Position numbers and translations under genes: made by a program. Shown here piece after piece: positions 62,555-64,000 of a stretch of 64,000 nt of DNA. The stretch comes from Terrimonas ginsenosidimutans (GTDB lineage: Bacteria; Bacteroidota; Bacteroidia; Chitinophagales; Chitinophagaceae): contig NZ_JAKLTR010000001.1 in assembly GCF_022012415.1 (NCBI RefSeq), positions 372,001-436,000 of the forward strand, written 5' to 3'. Below the pieces are notes generated by a model, which ran no database searches, was not told where the DNA came from, and saw only the letters and a list, made by a program, of their open reading frames with translations. How positions within the stretch are numbered: the first letter of the stretch is position 1; every line of letters starts with the position of its first letter.

Positions 62555-64000
62555 TCAGAACACGACCTCTGACTCCATCACCTGGTTACCTCTTTTATAT
62601 TTAACCTTTGCCTTTTCTCCTTTATTAAATGAGTTAAGCGCCTGCATATATGTCTCCACCGAATTTACCTTATGTGAACCTAACTGGATGATCACATCTC
62701 CCGTTTTCAAACCCGCTTTCGCTGCAGGCCTTCCTTCTGTTACCCCATCTGCCCTGACCCCTTCTCCCGGGTACGTATAGTCAGGCATAATTCCCATGGT
62801 CACTTTGAATGAAGATGTTGACACCTGTGTTTCCCTGGTCTTTGTAAATGCCAGTTTCGTTTTCTGTTTGTTCAGCTTACTGATGATCGATTCTATATAA
62901 TTGATCACATACAATTCGCCGGTATAATTGATCCGGTCAGCATCATCTGTCGGACGATGATAATCCTTATGCTGGCCTGTAAAGAAAAATAATACAGGAA
63001 TGTCTTTGCGGTAGAATGATGTATGATCGCTCGGACCCGAACCGCTTGAGTCTATCTTAATTCCAAATTGCAACTTCTTATCCTGGGGGTTGATCACACC
63101 AGACCACTCAGGTGATGTGCCGTATCCGCCCACAGTTAACATTTTAGTACTGTCATTCAATCTGCCTACCATATCCATATTGATCATATAGTTTACAGAC
63201 TTAAGATCAATCGTTGGATTTTCCGTGTAGTATTTTGAGCCAAACAAACCCAGCTCTTCTCCGGAAAATGCAAGAAATAGATAGTTGCTGCTTTTATCCT
63301 TGCTTGACTTAAGTATCCGGGCCAGTTCAAGCATTGCTGCTGTTCCGCTTGCATTGTCATCTGCACCATTATGAATAAGCTTTTCGCCGGTGCGCAGCAT
63401 TGAGTTATTGTCTTCGCCATATCCGAGGTGATCGAAGTGCGCTCCGAGCACAACGGTCGATGCCGCACCATTATCCAGGTATGCTGCCACATTATGTCCT
63501 GTCCTGTTTTTTTCGCCAATATCTACTTTCAGCTTTATGTTCAAGGTTGCAGTAGCGTCATTAAAAAACTTTTTCGCGGCATCCCCTTTTACATATACAA
63601 CCGGCACCGGAGCCAGCGGCGATTTATCTTTTGCATTAAATGAAAGCTTATCATCGGTAGAAGATGTGTTATAAATGATCACCGCCGTAGCTCCTCTGTC
63701 AGCAGCTTTGCGGGAATTATTGCGGATGTACTCATTGAGATCAAAATGCGGGTTATTCTGATTTTCGATCAGGATCTCTTTCAGGTCTACAAACCATGGC
63801 TCGCCGGCCTCCTGAAGAGCGATCGCCGGAGCGCCTTCGATCGATTTCAATGCGCTGAATGAAAAGGGGAAAAAGTCTTTCTCTTTCGCCAGGGCTACGC
63901 CGTTGACCGAAAACATTGTTCCTTCTTTTATCTGCTTGCCCTCCTGGATCTCAAATGGCTGAAAAAAACCGTCCGATCCTTTGGGGCTTAACCCCAGATT
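62555..64000 (-). CDS. M28 family zinc aminopeptidase with C-terminal PDZ domain (5' partial)
   Basis: A metallopeptidase with at least 481 residues visible; the open frame runs to the window edge, so the N-terminus and signal peptide are missing. The PA-type insert (ADRGATAVIIYNTSS) precedes the M28 core: HFDHLG gives the first His, NGADDNASGTA the bridging Asp, SGEELGLFG the two Glu, NMDMVGR the Asp, and HRPTDDADRIN the last His. A PDZ-like domain follows (GRPAAKAGLKTGDVIIQLG). It is probably exported, cleaving N-terminal residues. The ATG at 63916 is not the true start. Confidence 0.92.
   Translation of the reverse strand, partial: NLGLSPKGSDGFFQPFEIQEGKQIKEGTMFSVNGVALAKEKDFFPFSFSALKSIEGAPAIALQEAGEPWFVDLKEILIENQNNPHFDLNEYIRNNSRKAADRGATAVIIYNTSSTDDKLSFNAKDKSPLAPVPVVYVKGDAAKKFFNDATATLNIKLKVDIGEKNRTGHNVAAYLDNGAASTVVLGAHFDHLGYGEDNNSMLRTGEKLIHNGADDNASGTAAMLELARILKSSKDKSSNYLFLAFSGEELGLFGSKYYTENPTIDLKSVNYMINMDMVGRLNDSTKMLTVGGYGTSPEWSGVINPQDKKLQFGIKIDSSGSGPSDHTSFYRKDIPVLFFFTGQHKDYHRPTDDADRINYTGELYVINYIESIISKLNKQKTKLAFTKTRETQVSTSSFKVTMGIMPDYTYPGEGVRADGVTEGRPAAKAGLKTGDVIIQLGSHKVNSVETYMQALNSFNKGEKAKVKYKRGNQVMESEVVF

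Noticed and set aside
1-64000. CRISPR array, prophage or integron
   Set aside because: No regularly spaced direct repeats, integrase or phage structural operon were seen; the fibre-like proteins stand alone.

Overview
The window is 64 kb of chromosomal DNA from a member of the Bacteroidota, most likely a Chitinophagaceae-like organism. Evidence for this: GLPGLI and IPExxxVDY family proteins, two outer-membrane beta-barrel proteins with carboxypeptidase-regulatory-like N-termini, a Rho with a long charged insertion, PadR-PspC and imuA-imuB-dnaE2 gene pairs or operons, and promoters of the Bacteroidota type (TAnnTTTG at -7, often 16-25 nt before the start codon) with little Shine-Dalgarno signal. 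No tRNA, rRNA, CRISPR array, prophage or intact insertion sequence was seen. The first and last genes (an M24 aminopeptidase and an M28 peptidase) are cut by the window edges.

1-26 kb is mostly housekeeping and cell-envelope genes: a zinc-ribbon membrane protein, a DUF2167 protein, two secreted hydrolases, a PadR regulator with its membrane partner, a TlpA-like thioredoxin, a TIGR02117 protein, an orphan FtsX/MacB-type permease with a possible sigma-54 promoter, two tail-fibre-like surface proteins about 5 kb apart, an AraC regulator with an S33-type hydrolase, a GMC dehydrogenase with its Tat-type small subunit, gcvT, comB and a large SWIM-SNF2 ATPase.

26-38.5 kb is an envelope cluster. Two paralogous outer-membrane barrel proteins (975 and 934 residues) flank a small secreted protein. 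They are followed by a GLPGLI protein and a divergent histidine kinase/response regulator pair. A 52-residue protein, too short for usual gene callers, lies at 30148-30306 on the minus strand.

38.7-49.7 kb holds nagA, a dihydrofolate-reductase-like protein, a methyltransferase, several small hypotheticals, and then a translesion-repair operon imuA-imuB-dnaE2 followed 24 nt later by alkB. The imuA promoter region carries two palindromes that cover the predicted -33 and -7 elements, as expected for a damage-inducible repressor.

50-64 kb holds a methyltransferase, an autoregulated padR-pspC operon, an orphan ExbD, a universal stress protein, asnS, rho, a secreted hypothetical protein, a pterin dehydratase, an IPExxxVDY protein and the M28 peptidase.

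The most interesting unexplained signal is an interspersed intergenic repeat family of roughly 300-500 bp. Two copies are on the plus strand (about 34405-34905 and 61655-62145), one is on the minus strand (about 29700-30005), and a weak candidate lies near 49990-50180. The copies share a pyrimidine-rich head, a conserved core, a hairpin whose stem sequence differs between copies while pairing is kept, a T-rich then purine-rich stretch, and a conserved tail. This looks like a structured RNA or a small non-autonomous mobile element.
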